The position numbers were made by a program, and so were the translations under genes. From Candidatus Borkfalkia avistercoris (GTDB lineage Bacteria > Bacillota > Clostridia > Christensenellales > Borkfalkiaceae), in NCBI GenBank assembly GCA_019115995.1, contig DXCL01000009.1, positions 1 through 64,000 on the forward strand: a stretch of DNA of 64,000 nt, given 5' to 3'. The notes under the pieces were generated by a model. It was not told the origin of the DNA. It did no database searches and saw only the letters and a list, made by a program, of their open reading frames with translations. How positions within the stretch are numbered: the first letter of the stretch is position 1; each line of letters starts with the position of its first letter. Shown in pieces: positions 35,160 to 43,914 of this stretch.

Positions 35160-35195
35160 GAAAGGCGCCTCTCCCGACTCGCGGAAGAGGCGCCC
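35160..35195 (-). terminator. Terminator after deoC
   Basis: GGCGCCTCT and AGAGGCGCC form the stem, followed by TTTCACGTTTTC on the minus strand. Confidence 0.7.
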
Positions 35196-35212
35196 CTTTC
35201 GGTTAAAAACTT

Positions 35213-36103
35213 TTATTCTTTTCTGATCCCTTCGGCAATATCCGTTCCCGAGCTCGTGCCGATGCGGTCCGCGCCGGCGGCGACCATTTCTTTGAACTGC
35301 TCGGCGTTTTTGATGCCGCCCGAGGCCTTCACAAGGCATACGCCCTGCACCGTCTGTTTCAGAAGGCGCACGTCTTCCGCCTTTGCGCCGCCGCCGAAGT
35401 AACCCGTGCTCGTCTTTACGAATGCCGCGCCCGCGTCTCTCGCGCAAACGGCGGCTTTGACCATTTCGTCCTGCGTGAGGAGAGAGGTTTCTATGATCGC
35501 CTTTACGGGGCAGCCCTTTGCCGCCTTGACGACCTTTTTGATCTCGCGCTTTACGTAACCGAAATCTTTGTTCTTGATCGCGGAGATGCAAACGACCATA
35601 TCGATCTCGTCCGCGCCGTCGGCAAGCGCTTTTTTCGTTTCGAACACCTTTGTTTCCGTCTTGTTTTCGCCCATCGGAAAGCCTACGACGCACGCGATCT
35701 TGACAGCCTGCGCGTCTTTCAGATAGCGGAAGCAGTCCGCCACGTACACGGGCTGCACGCACACGGAATGAAAGCCGTACTCCTTCGCCTCGTCGCACAG
35801 CTTTTTGATCTCCGCGCGCGTCGCCGTCTGCTTCAAGAGGGTATGGTCGATCATTTTCAGCAGACGTTTGATCTCCAATATTTTTTTCTGCTTTTTGAAT
35901 TCCTCAAATTCGGCGCGCTCGTCGGGGCTGATCTCCCCGCCCGAAGCGCCTCCCGAAGGCGCGGAGGGAACTTCCCCGCCCGAAAGGGCGGACGCGGTAA
36001 TCTCCCGCGCGGGCGTTTCCGCGGCGGATTCGATCTGTTTTGCCTCTTCCTCTATTTTCTTTTCCTCTGCGGCTTCCTTTGCCTTGTTCCTGAATTTAAA
36101 CAC
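35213..36103 (-). CDS. deoC: Deoxyribose-phosphate aldolase with a charged N-terminal extension
   Basis: 296 residues starting at a GTG 7 nt after AAGGAG. The aldolase domain begins at MIDHTLLKQTAT (near residue 83). VVGFPMG, the Schiff-base lysine in FVKTSTGY and the second lysine in CLVKASGGIK are all present. It splits deoxyribose 5-phosphate into glyceraldehyde 3-phosphate and acetaldehyde. The first ~80 residues are a Glu/Lys- and Ser/Gly-rich low-complexity extension absent from typical ~220-residue enzymes. It overlaps pdp by 8 bp. Confidence 0.93.
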   Translation of the reverse strand: MFKFRNKAKEAAEEKKIEEEAKQIESAAETPAREITASALSGGEVPSAPSGGASGGEISPDERAEFEEFKKQKKILEIKRLLKMIDHTLLKQTATRAEIKKLCDEAKEYGFHSVCVQPVYVADCFRYLKDAQAVKIACVVGFPMGENKTETKVFETKKALADGADEIDMVVCISAIKNKDFGYVKREIKKVVKAAKGCPVKAIIETSLLTQDEMVKAAVCARDAGAAFVKTSTGYFGGGAKAEDVRLLKQTVQGVCLVKASGGIKNAEQFKEMVAAGADRIGTSSGTDIAEGIRKE

Positions 36104-37403
36104 TGCTTTGCTCCTTTCCGCCGATAAACGCATACACGAGCGGGCGGTCTTTTATTTTCTTTTCCGAAATGCAGAAAGCGCTCTCCGCGAGGGCGGCGCC
36201 CTCTTCAACGTCTGCGCTGCTATAAATTTCCGCGAGCGGTTCTCCTTCCTTCACGTAAGCGCCCTGCCGTTTTTTGAGAAGGATCCCCGCGGCGTGGTCT
36301 ATCCCGCCGCCTTCATGCGTCCTTCCTCCGCCGAGCGCGGCGCACGCCCTGCCGAGGGCAAGGGCAAAAACCTGCAACCGACCGCTTTTCCGCGCAAAAA
36401 CCGTACGTTTATTTTTTGCCATGGGGAGAGTTTTATAAACGTCTTCCGCCCTTCCGCCCTGGGCGGCGACGATCTCGCCGAGTTTATCGAGCGCCCTTCC
36501 GGAACGCACGGATTCCCTCACGCGGGCTTCCGCTTCCGCCGCGGAAACGCCTTCCGCCGCCTGCAAGAGCTTTTCCGCATGAAAGAGGGAGAGGCGGGAT
36601 AGGTCGTTTTCCTTTTCGCCCCGCAAAATTTCCAGCACCTCGTTGACCTCCGCATTGCAGCCGACGGCGTCGCCCAAAGGCGCGTCCATGCACGTGACGG
36701 CGGCGAGCATTCTTCTGCCCGCACGCGCGCCGATCTCCGTCATCAGCCGTGCGAGCTTTTCCGCCTCCTCGGGCGTTTTCATAAAAGCTCCGTCGCCGTA
36801 TTTCACGTCGAGGAGAATGACGTCTGCAAAGGAAGCGAGTTTTTTGCTCATGACGGAGGAAGCGATGAGCGGAATGCTGTCTACCGTGGCGGTAACGTCG
36901 CGCACGGCGTACATGCGCTTGTCTGCGGGAACGGTCGCGTCCGTCTGCCCCGAAACGGCGGCGCCGACGCGCTCTACCTGCGCTTCGAACTGCGCGGGCG
37001 TAAGATCTACCCGCACGCCCGCAAAGCTTTCCAGTTTATCCAGCGTGCCGCCCGTATGCGCGAGCCCTCTGCCCGAATATTTCGCGCACTTTACGCCCAG
37101 CGACGCGAGCACGGGGACGAGGATCAGCGTCGTCGAATCGGATACCCCGCCCGTGGAATGTTTATCCGCAAAAACGCCCGCGCCCTTCGGCCGCGGCGCG
37201 CGTTCGCCGCTCGCCGCCATCGCGTCGGTCAAAAGAAAACACTCCTCGTCCGTCATGCCGTTCAGCAGCGTCGCCATACAGAATGCGGCGATCTGGCTGT
37301 CGGTAGCGGAGCCGTCCGCCACCCTCGCGACAAAAAAGCGTATCTCTTCTGCCGTAAGTGCGCGCCGGTTCTTTTTTGCGTCGATCACGTCGTAAACTCT
37401 CAT
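36096..37403 (-). CDS. pdp: Pyrimidine-nucleoside (thymidine) phosphorylase
   Basis: 435 residues. The phosphate-binding signature DKHSTGGVSD is near residue 82 and SGRGLAHTGGTLDKLE near 113; KLASFADVILLDVKYGDGAFMK follows. The C-terminal hammerhead domain has AGILLKKRQGAYVKEGEPL. It releases deoxyribose 1-phosphate from pyrimidine nucleosides, feeding DeoC through a phosphopentomutase encoded elsewhere. The start MRVYDVIDAKK was chosen by family alignment. Confidence 0.93.
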   Translation of the reverse strand: MRVYDVIDAKKNRRALTAEEIRFFVARVADGSATDSQIAAFCMATLLNGMTDEECFLLTDAMAASGERAPRPKGAGVFADKHSTGGVSDSTTLILVPVLASLGVKCAKYSGRGLAHTGGTLDKLESFAGVRVDLTPAQFEAQVERVGAAVSGQTDATVPADKRMYAVRDVTATVDSIPLIASSVMSKKLASFADVILLDVKYGDGAFMKTPEEAEKLARLMTEIGARAGRRMLAAVTCMDAPLGDAVGCNAEVNEVLEILRGEKENDLSRLSLFHAEKLLQAAEGVSAAEAEARVRESVRSGRALDKLGEIVAAQGGRAEDVYKTLPMAKNKRTVFARKSGRLQVFALALGRACAALGGGRTHEGGGIDHAAGILLKKRQGAYVKEGEPLAEIYSSADVEEGAALAESAFCISEKKIKDRPLVYAFIGGKEQSSV

Positions 37404-37502
37404 TCGCCAAAATTTCCCCCGTTCGGATACGATCCGCTCCGTTTCGCGCATGCGCGCGCGGTATGATAGTATTCAGAAATCATCTGAAAAGGAGCGCCCG
37501 CT

Positions 37503-37784
37503 TTGAATCTTCTCGCTTCCTCCCTGTGGGGAGGTCTGTATCTGGTCATACTCTTCGCGCTGTGCTTCGCCCTCGTAACGGGCGCGCGCTGTTTGCGCCT
37601 GCGCGCCGCGCGCGGCAAAAAGGCGGAACCGCCCGAGCAAAAACCGAGCGAAACGGCGGCCGAAAAAGCCGACGAAAAGCAGGGCGGCAAAAAGGAACAG
37701 CGCGTCTATTACATCGTGGAAAAAAAGAGAGTGCGCAAAGATCCCTCCAAATATTCCGAACCGAAGAAGATCCGCTTCGAATGA
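37503..37784 (+). CDS. Small single-pass membrane protein
   Basis: 93 residues starting at a TTG 8 nt after AAGGAG. One transmembrane helix (about 8-28) precedes a highly charged Lys/Glu/Pro cytoplasmic tail ending YYIVEKKRVRKDPSKYSEPKKIRFE. No family recognised. It is divergent from pdp and converges on rsfS. Confidence 0.65.
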   Translation: MNLLASSLWGGLYLVILFALCFALVTGARCLRLRAARGKKAEPPEQKPSETAAEKADEKQGGKKEQRVYYIVEKKRVRKDPSKYSEPKKIRFE

Positions 37785-37819
37785 CGCCGCGCCGCCTTTT
37801 TTACAGCTTGCGCAAAAGC

Positions 37820-38212
37820 TCAGTCTTTATCTTTATAAACGGTCGCGTTGCCGCCGTCTTCCCAGAGCCTTTCCAGGTGGTAGAACAGGCGAGACTCGTC
37901 GTTGAAAATATGCACGATCACGTCGCCGTAGTCCAAAACGCCCCAGCGCCCCTCGCGCGTTCCCTCGGTGCGGCGGGGTTCAAGGCCCTCTTCGGAAAGC
38001 TTTTCCTCTACGTGATCGCACAGCGCCCTGACCTGCGTGGAAGAATGCCCGCTCGCGATCACGAAATAGTCGCAAAGCGTCGTCTTTTCCGCAACGTCGA
38101 TGATGAGTATATCCTCCGCTTTTTTGGAGGACAGGAGCGCGCAGATCTTTTCCGCCGTCTGCCTCTGCAAAGAGAGCGCGGGCGCCTGCTGTTTCTTTTT
38201 CCTTTCTGCCAT
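37820..38212 (-). CDS. rsfS: Ribosomal silencing factor RsfS
   Basis: 130 residues with the RsfS/Iojap core (IDVAEKTTLCDYFVIASGHSSTQVRALCDHVEE ... GWGVLDYGDVIVHIF form, here GRWGVLDYGDVIVHIF). It binds L14 and prevents subunit joining when nutrients are short. It lies 5 bp after the nadD-yqeK gene, the usual Firmicutes order. Confidence 0.95.
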   Translation of the reverse strand: MAERKKKQQAPALSLQRQTAEKICALLSSKKAEDILIIDVAEKTTLCDYFVIASGHSSTQVRALCDHVEEKLSEEGLEPRRTEGTREGRWGVLDYGDVIVHIFNDESRLFYHLERLWEDGGNATVYKDKD

Positions 38213-38217
38213 AAATT

Positions 38218-39351
38218 TTACTTCCTTATTCCTTTGTAATATTCGTAAGCCTTAAAAGTGAGCGGATAGATGGTACCTCCGCCCCTTTTCAGGTATTTCA
38301 GTTCATGTTTGAGGCTCAGATACATGCACTCGTTGAGATCGTTTTCGAGCGCCCTTCTCAATTTTTCTATCCCCTTGAAATCCCGCCCAGGTTCGAGCAT
38401 ATCCGAAAGAAAAATGAGTTTTTCCAGATCGCTCATGTTCGGCCTTCCGGAGGTGTGATAGCGTACGGCGTTCAATACGTCTTCGTCGTCTATGCCCAGG
38501 CTGTGCTCCGCGACATATGCGCCCGCGTATTGGTGAAGGACGGGCGCGGGCACCTCTTCCTGCAAGGCAAAGCCCGCAAGCTCGGGAGCGGTCAGGGGCA
38601 TGTTTTTTGCGACGTCGTGCAGAGCGGCGGCGAGAATGACCTTGCGCTCGGGCAATTTGTACTTCGCCGCATATTTTGCCGCCGTGAGCGCCACGCCGAG
38701 CGTATGCTTGCGCCGCGATGGTTTCAGGTATGCGAGTGCCTCCTTTACCCCGCGTATGCGGTAGAGCTCGTTCGCTTCGATATAGTCTATCACGTCGAAG
38801 GGCAGATAGGGTTTCAGATCCTCCCCGAACGCCGCGAGCACACGGGCTTTGGTGGAGGAAATATCCCGCCCCGTATATTCTATGCTCAAAAATTTTTTTC
38901 TGAACTTGGCGAAAAAGCGCATCTGCTCGGCGGAAAAATTGACCTTTTCCCCTTCACGGTTGCAGGCGACAAGCTCTGCAAGCGAAAGAATAGTCTCCGG
39001 CTGTTTCCAGGTATAAAAATCTTTGAGCATATCTGCGCCGACGAGAAAATAAAGGCGGGCGTCGGGATACTTTTCCTTGAAATACCCGAGCGTGAGATAA
39101 GTGTAGCTCGTGCCGCCCGCATTCAGCTCGTACGCGCTCACTTCGCAGTTTTTTACGCCCGCAAAGGCGAGCTTTGCCATGTTCAGCCGATCCTGCGGGG
39201 CGGCGAGCGCCCTGTCTTGCTTGTGCGGCGGGATAAACGCGGGGATCACGATGACTTTATCCGTTCCCAGCGCCGCCTGCGCCGCCTTTACCATATTCAC
39301 GTGTTCCGCATGAACGGGATCGAAGCTCCCGCCGAAGATCGCAATTTTCAT
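38218..39351 (-). CDS. nadD: NadD-YqeK fusion: nicotinate-nucleotide adenylyltransferase plus HD hydrolase
   Basis: 377 residues. The N-terminal ~195 are NadD: GGSFDPVHAEHV at the start and ISSTKARVLAAFGEDL at the end. The C-terminal ~180 are a YqeK-type HD domain: RRKHTLGVA and ALHDVAKNMP carry the metal-binding His and HD, with HQYAGAYVA following. NadD makes deamido-NAD; YqeK relatives hydrolyse Ap4A symmetrically. In most Firmicutes these are two adjacent genes. The ATG at 39351 was placed at MKIAIFGGSF. Confidence 0.92.
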   Translation of the reverse strand: MKIAIFGGSFDPVHAEHVNMVKAAQAALGTDKVIVIPAFIPPHKQDRALAAPQDRLNMAKLAFAGVKNCEVSAYELNAGGTSYTYLTLGYFKEKYPDARLYFLVGADMLKDFYTWKQPETILSLAELVACNREGEKVNFSAEQMRFFAKFRKKFLSIEYTGRDISSTKARVLAAFGEDLKPYLPFDVIDYIEANELYRIRGVKEALAYLKPSRRKHTLGVALTAAKYAAKYKLPERKVILAAALHDVAKNMPLTAPELAGFALQEEVPAPVLHQYAGAYVAEHSLGIDDEDVLNAVRYHTSGRPNMSDLEKLIFLSDMLEPGRDFKGIEKLRRALENDLNECMYLSLKHELKYLKRGGGTIYPLTFKAYEYYKGIRK

Positions 39352-39525
39352 GTCTGTTCCCGAACAAACGTCCCCAAACGGGGCGTATCCATATACATTG
39401 CCCTTATTTTTCCTTATTATACCATATCGGGAAGCTTCTTGCAAGGTTTAAAAAACAGAAAAAGCGGACAAAATCAAAACAGCCGTTCCCCTGCCTTCGC
39501 AAATCACGGGGCGGCGGAAGCATAT

Positions 39526-40281
39526 ATGAAAAAATTTGATCTGCCGCTCTGGGCCGACACCTTTTTTATATTCTGCATATCTTTTCTGTTCTTTTTCTGC
39601 ATTTTCCGCTTCTATATCGAGGCGCTCTGGGGCGCGCTCGCCGCCTCTTGCGCCGCGGCGGGGGCGCTGACCTTCCTGTTGCACATCATAACAAAAAGGC
39701 GGCACAAAAAACGCTGCGACGCACGGCAGGATAAATTGGAAATACAGAAGCTTTCCTTTCATCTGGCGATGGACGCGCCCGAAAACAACGCCGCGCGCAT
39801 CGCCGGAGCGCTCGCCGCCGAAAGCGGAAAAGACGCCGCCGTAGAAAACGGGCGCATTGCGCTCGAAGGGAAGCAGTACTTTCCGATCTTCCGCCTCGAA
39901 CCGACCACGGCGGACGAACTTGCCGCGATCGTCCGCTCGGGCGGAGGAGAAAAGGCTGTGCTCTCCTCCTCGTTTACCAAAGACGCGCAGGCGCTGGCGG
40001 CCGCCTTCGATATACGGCTTATAAACGCAGAAGAAATATACGCCCTTTTGAAGGAACAGGATATGCTGCCCGAACACTACATCATGGGCAACGAAATGAA
40101 GCGCAGCCTGAAAAACGGCATAAAGCTGCGCCTTGCCCGCAAAAGCTGGAAGGGGTACCTGCTGGCGGGCGTATCCCTTCTGCTGTTCAGCCTGATCAGC
40201 ATTTTTCCCGTCTATTACATCGTTGCGGGAGGTCTGATGCTGGCGGCGGCGATCCTCGTGCGCTTTTTCGGAAAGGCGTAA
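39526..40281 (+). CDS. Membrane protein of unknown function
   Basis: 251 residues. Two adjacent N-terminal helices (about 10-30 and 32-52) precede a cytoplasmic domain of ~140 residues, and two C-terminal helices (about 205-245). The soluble part (LEPTTADELAAIVRSGG ... AFDIRLINAEEIYALLKEQ) resembles a small nuclease-like or Rossmann-like module between membrane hairpins, but I cannot name it. The ribosome-binding site is weak. A terminator follows. Confidence 0.6.
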   Translation: MKKFDLPLWADTFFIFCISFLFFFCIFRFYIEALWGALAASCAAAGALTFLLHIITKRRHKKRCDARQDKLEIQKLSFHLAMDAPENNAARIAGALAAESGKDAAVENGRIALEGKQYFPIFRLEPTTADELAAIVRSGGGEKAVLSSSFTKDAQALAAAFDIRLINAEEIYALLKEQDMLPEHYIMGNEMKRSLKNGIKLRLARKSWKGYLLAGVSLLLFSLISIFPVYYIVAGGLMLAAAILVRFFGKA

Positions 40282-40353
40282 GCGGAAGGTTCCTCCGGCA
40301 GCGAATGAACGCTCCCCTGAAAGCGGAAAAGCCGCGCGCCCTTCCGCAAACAT

Positions 40354-40384
40354 AAAAAAACGCCGAACACGTCGGCGTTTTTTT
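40354..40384. terminator. Bidirectional terminator
   Basis: A7-CGCCGA-ACACG-TCGGCG-T7, placed between the convergent membrane-protein and nfnB genes. Confidence 0.9.
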
Positions 40385-40446
40385 ATCATACATTTTTCGA
40401 TCGCTTATCCGGCGGGATCGCCGCGGCGTTTACGGGCGACGCCGGT

Positions 40447-41844
40447 TCAGCGCGCCGCTTTGTTTTTGACATATTCGTCCATCGCTTCGGCGGCGGCTTT
40501 ACCCGCGCCCATGGCGAGTATGACGGTCGCAGCGCCGGTAACGGCGTCGCCGCCCGCGAACACGCCCTCGCGCGAGGTCTGCCCGTGCTCGTCGGCGATG
40601 ATGCCGCCCCACTTCTGCGTTTCAAGCCCTTTCGTCGTATTTTTGATGAGCGGGTTGGGAGAGGTGCCGAGCGCCATGATGACCGCGTCGCACTCGATAT
40701 TGAACTCGCTCCCCTCTTTTACGACGGGGCGGCGCCTGCCGGACGCGTCGGGCTCGCCGAGCTCCATCTCCACGCAGGTCATGCCCGCGACCATGCCGTT
40801 TTCCCCCTCGACGATCGCCGTGGGGTTGGTGAGGAATTTAAATACGATGCCCTCTTCTTCCGCATGCTCGACTTCTTCCGCACGCGCGGGAAGCTCCGCG
40901 CGGGAACGGCGGTAGACGATGGTAACTTCCTCCGCGCCGAGGCGCTTGGCGCTGCGCGCCGCGTCCATCGCGACGTTGCCGCCGCCCACCACGCACACCT
41001 TCTTCGCGTGCAGCACGGGGGTACGGGAATCTTCCTTGTAAGCCTTCATCAGGTTCACGCGGGTGAGGAACTCGTTTGCGGAATACACGCTTTTCAGGTT
41101 CTCGCCCGGAATATTCATAAAACGGGGTAGTCCCGCGCCGCTGCCGATGAACACCGTTTCAAAACCGTATTCGTCCATCAGCTCGTCGATGGAAAGCACG
41201 CGGCCGATGACCATATTCGTCTCTATTTTAACGCCGAGCGCTTTCAGGTTGTCTATCTCCTTCTGCACGATGGCTTTGGGCAGACGGAATTCGGGTATGC
41301 CGTACACGAGCACGCCGCCCGCAAGGTGCAGCGCCTCGAAAACGGTAACGTCGTACCCGCGCTTGGCAAGATCGCCCGCACAGGTCAGCCCCGCGGGCCC
41401 GCTGCCGATCACCGCCGCCTTGTGGCCGTTCGGCTCCGCCTTTACGGGGAGATCGCAGCTGTTCGCATTGTGCCAGTCGGCAACGAAGCGTTCCAACCTG
41501 CCGATGGCGACGGGTTCGCCCTTGATGCCGCGCACGCACTTCTGTTCGCACTGCGTTTCCTGCGGGCACACCCTGCCGCATACGGCGGGCAGGGAGCTCG
41601 TCTGCTGAATGATGTGATACGCCTCTTCGAACTCCCCTTCCGCGACCTTTTGGATAAATTCGGGGATATGTATCCTGACGGGGCAGCCGCCCATGCAGGG
41701 TTTGTTCTTGCAGTTAAGGCAGCGCTTTGCCTCGTCGATCGCGGTCTCCGCGGTATAACCGAAGGTAACCTCGTAAAAGTTTTTATTGCGTACGTCCGGC
41801 TCCTGCGCGGGCATCGGATTCTTTTTCAGGCTCATGTTCGGCAT
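40447..41844 (-). CDS. nfnB: NfnB/GltD-like FAD/NAD(P) oxidoreductase large subunit
   Basis: 465 residues. The N-terminal 4Fe-4S domain has CLNCKNKPCMGGCPV and CPQETQCEQKCV. An FAD-binding GSGPAGLTCAGDLAKRG and an NADPH-binding VVGGGNVAMDAARSAKRLGA follow. Next to a SudB/NfnA-type gene it forms NADH-dependent ferredoxin:NADP+ oxidoreductase (NfnAB), which couples NADPH with NADH and ferredoxin by electron bifurcation. Annotation as the glutamate synthase small chain is a common alternative, but no large subunit is here. Confidence 0.88.
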   Translation of the reverse strand: MPNMSLKKNPMPAQEPDVRNKNFYEVTFGYTAETAIDEAKRCLNCKNKPCMGGCPVRIHIPEFIQKVAEGEFEEAYHIIQQTSSLPAVCGRVCPQETQCEQKCVRGIKGEPVAIGRLERFVADWHNANSCDLPVKAEPNGHKAAVIGSGPAGLTCAGDLAKRGYDVTVFEALHLAGGVLVYGIPEFRLPKAIVQKEIDNLKALGVKIETNMVIGRVLSIDELMDEYGFETVFIGSGAGLPRFMNIPGENLKSVYSANEFLTRVNLMKAYKEDSRTPVLHAKKVCVVGGGNVAMDAARSAKRLGAEEVTIVYRRSRAELPARAEEVEHAEEEGIVFKFLTNPTAIVEGENGMVAGMTCVEMELGEPDASGRRRPVVKEGSEFNIECDAVIMALGTSPNPLIKNTTKGLETQKWGGIIADEHGQTSREGVFAGGDAVTGAATVILAMGAGKAAAEAMDEYVKNKAAR

Positions 41845-41846
41845 GG

Positions 41847-42689
41847 TCAACGCACCTCCTTTTTGAACAGGTTGCACGCCTTTTCGCGCTCTTTCGCTTC
41901 AAATTCCTTATACGTGGAAGCGCGCTTCAAAATTTCGTCGTAATCCACTTCGTGGCCGTCGAAATCGGGCCCGTCTACGCAGGCAAATCTGGTTTTGCCC
42001 GCCACGGTCAGGCGGCAGCAGCCGCACATGCCCGTGCCGTCGATCATGATCGGGTTCATGCTGACCACCGTTTTTATGCCGTACTGTTTGGTGAGAAGGG
42101 ACACGAACTTCATCATGACAACGGGACCGATGGCGATCACCTCGTCGTACTCGTTGCCCGCCTCGATGAGCGCTTTGAGCGCGTCGGTAACGAGTCCCTT
42201 TTCGCCGTAACTGCCGTCGTCCGTCATCATTTTGAACACATCGGAAACGGCGGAAAATTCCTCTTCCAGAATCACGAGGTCTTTATTTCGGAAACCGACC
42301 ACGGAGTGCACCTGCGCGCCCTGCTCGTGCAGCTTTTTCGCGACGGGGTACGCGATGGCGCAGCCGACGCCGCCGCCAACGACGGCGACTTTTTTAAGCC
42401 CTTCCGTATGGGAGGGTTCGCCCAAGGGGCCGACGAAATCCTGTATAAAATCTCCTTCGTTCAGATGGTTCAGCCGCTCGGTCGTGCCGCCCACGATCTG
42501 AAAAATAATGGTAACGGTGCCCTTTTTTCTGTCGAAATCGGCGACGGTGAGGGGAATGCGCTCCCCTTCCTCATCTACGCGCAGAATGATGAACTGCCCG
42601 GGCTCCGCTTTGCGGGCGACGAAGGGCGCGTCCACCTCCATAAGGGTCACGGTCGGATTCAGCTCTCTCTTTTTTACAATCTTATACAT
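41847..42689 (-). CDS. nfnA: NfnA-like ferredoxin-NADP reductase small subunit
   Basis: 280 residues. The FAD domain (1-95) is followed by an NAD-binding domain with VVGGGVGCAIAYPVAKKL. A C-terminal 2Fe-2S site (GTGMCGCCRLTV ... RFACVDGPDF) completes it, as in dihydroorotate dehydrogenase electron-transfer subunits. The adjacent nfnB gene 2 bp downstream identifies it as NfnA. The start follows TTGAGG. Confidence 0.9.
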   Translation of the reverse strand: MYKIVKKRELNPTVTLMEVDAPFVARKAEPGQFIILRVDEEGERIPLTVADFDRKKGTVTIIFQIVGGTTERLNHLNEGDFIQDFVGPLGEPSHTEGLKKVAVVGGGVGCAIAYPVAKKLHEQGAQVHSVVGFRNKDLVILEEEFSAVSDVFKMMTDDGSYGEKGLVTDALKALIEAGNEYDEVIAIGPVVMMKFVSLLTKQYGIKTVVSMNPIMIDGTGMCGCCRLTVAGKTRFACVDGPDFDGHEVDYDEILKRASTYKEFEAKEREKACNLFKKEVR

Positions 42690-42728
42690 AACCTAACCTC
42701 AAAAATATTGCAGACTTTAACGCACAAT

Positions 42729-42757
42729 ATTATAATAGACCTCGCCTTTTAATACAA
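42729..42757 (-). promoter_or_regulatory. Promoter of nfnAB
   Basis: Minus-strand TTGTAT, a 17-bp spacer and TATAAT. Confidence 0.7.
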
Positions 42758-42833
42758 GCGATTTTTTCTGCATTTGAAAAATTTATGGTATTAAAATTTT
42801 TTATAAGCTTTGCTCTGCGCATATGCGCATATG

Positions 42834-42866
42834 TAAAAACAAATATCCCCGCGCACAGGCGCGGGG
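42834..42866 (-). terminator. Terminator of the aldolase-like gene
   Basis: CCCCGCGC-CTGT-GCGCGGGG followed by ATATTTGTTTTT on the minus strand, 8 bp after the stop codon. Confidence 0.88.
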
Positions 42867-42874
42867 AGGCATCG

Positions 42875-43855
42875 TCAATCCTTTTCGAGAAGGGCGCGGT
42901 GAAACGCCTCGTAATCGGTATTGCCTTCCCGTATGCAGGAAATGGCGGAAGACGGGTGCATGTTCAGCCTGCCGGTAAGCAGGTACGGGATATCGTACCC
43001 CCAAACGACGCCCTGCTCTCTGAGCGGGAGCATATAATCGGTGATAAAGCGCAGGACGGGCGGAAGATGATACTTCGGGTTCTTCAAAAAGCCCAAAAGC
43101 AGTTCCATGGAGCAGTTGCCCGCGCCGCGGCCCATGCCGTTCACGGTGGCGTCGAGCATGCTCGCGCCCCAGCTTGCCGCCTCGATGGTGTTGCCGAAGG
43201 CGAGTTGCTGGTTATTGTGGGCGTGCACGCCGATACTCTTTTTGTATTTTTCGCCCGCTTCGAGATATTTTAAGGTGAGTTTTGCCACCTGTTCGGGATA
43301 GAGCGAACCGTAACTGTCTACAAGATAAATACAGTCCGCGGGGCTTTGCCCGAGCATTTCGAGCGCGGCGTCGATCTCCTCGTCGCGCGCTTTGGATACC
43401 GCCATGACGTTGACGGCCGTCTCGTATCCCTTTTTCGCACAGTATTCGAGCATTTCGATCGCGGCGGGGATCTCGGTGATGTAGCAGGCAACGCGCACCA
43501 TGTCGATCACGCTGTCTTTTTTGTTGCCGATGTCCTTTTTGAAGTCCGTCCTGCCCACGTCTGCCATGACGGAGAGTTTCATGTCCGACTTGTTTTCGCC
43601 GACGATCTTCTGCACGTCTTGCTCGTCGCAGAACTTGTACTTGCCGAATTTGGAAACGTCGAACATGGCTTTCGACGCCTTGTAACCCATTTCCATGTAA
43701 TCGACGCCCGCGGCGACGTTCATTTTATAGAGCGCCTTTGCAAACTCGTCGGAAAATTCAAAATTATTGCAAAGCCCGCCGTCGCGCAAGGTAGCGTCGA
43801 GCACCTTGATGTCGGGGCGGAAAGATAATAACGAACCTTTACGTTTGACTTCCAT
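42875..43855 (-). CDS. DRE-TIM (HMG-CoA lyase/oxovalerate aldolase-type) enzyme
   Basis: 326 residues. KVLDATLRDGGLCNNFEF near residue 15 carries the DATLRDGG metal-site motif, and HAHNNQQLAFGNT near 205 carries the His-x-His ligands. It resembles 4-hydroxy-2-oxovalerate aldolases but no catabolic neighbours are present; the family also includes nucleotide-sugar-linked and uncharacterised aldolases. The ATG at 43855 follows AGGAG. It stands alone with a terminator. Confidence 0.8.
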   Translation of the reverse strand: MEVKRKGSLLSFRPDIKVLDATLRDGGLCNNFEFSDEFAKALYKMNVAAGVDYMEMGYKASKAMFDVSKFGKYKFCDEQDVQKIVGENKSDMKLSVMADVGRTDFKKDIGNKKDSVIDMVRVACYITEIPAAIEMLEYCAKKGYETAVNVMAVSKARDEEIDAALEMLGQSPADCIYLVDSYGSLYPEQVAKLTLKYLEAGEKYKKSIGVHAHNNQQLAFGNTIEAASWGASMLDATVNGMGRGAGNCSMELLLGFLKNPKYHLPPVLRFITDYMLPLREQGVVWGYDIPYLLTGRLNMHPSSAISCIREGNTDYEAFHRALLEKD

Positions 43856-43914
43856 AAAAACTCCTAAATCCTTGTTCACGCATTTCTCGCGCAAAGGCGC
43901 TGCGAATAGTGCCG

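Noticed and set aside
40447..42689. Glutamate synthase
   Set aside because: The large subunit looks like the GltD chain, but no glutamate synthase alpha chain is present and the partner is a ferredoxin-NADP reductase-type subunit, which fits NfnAB.
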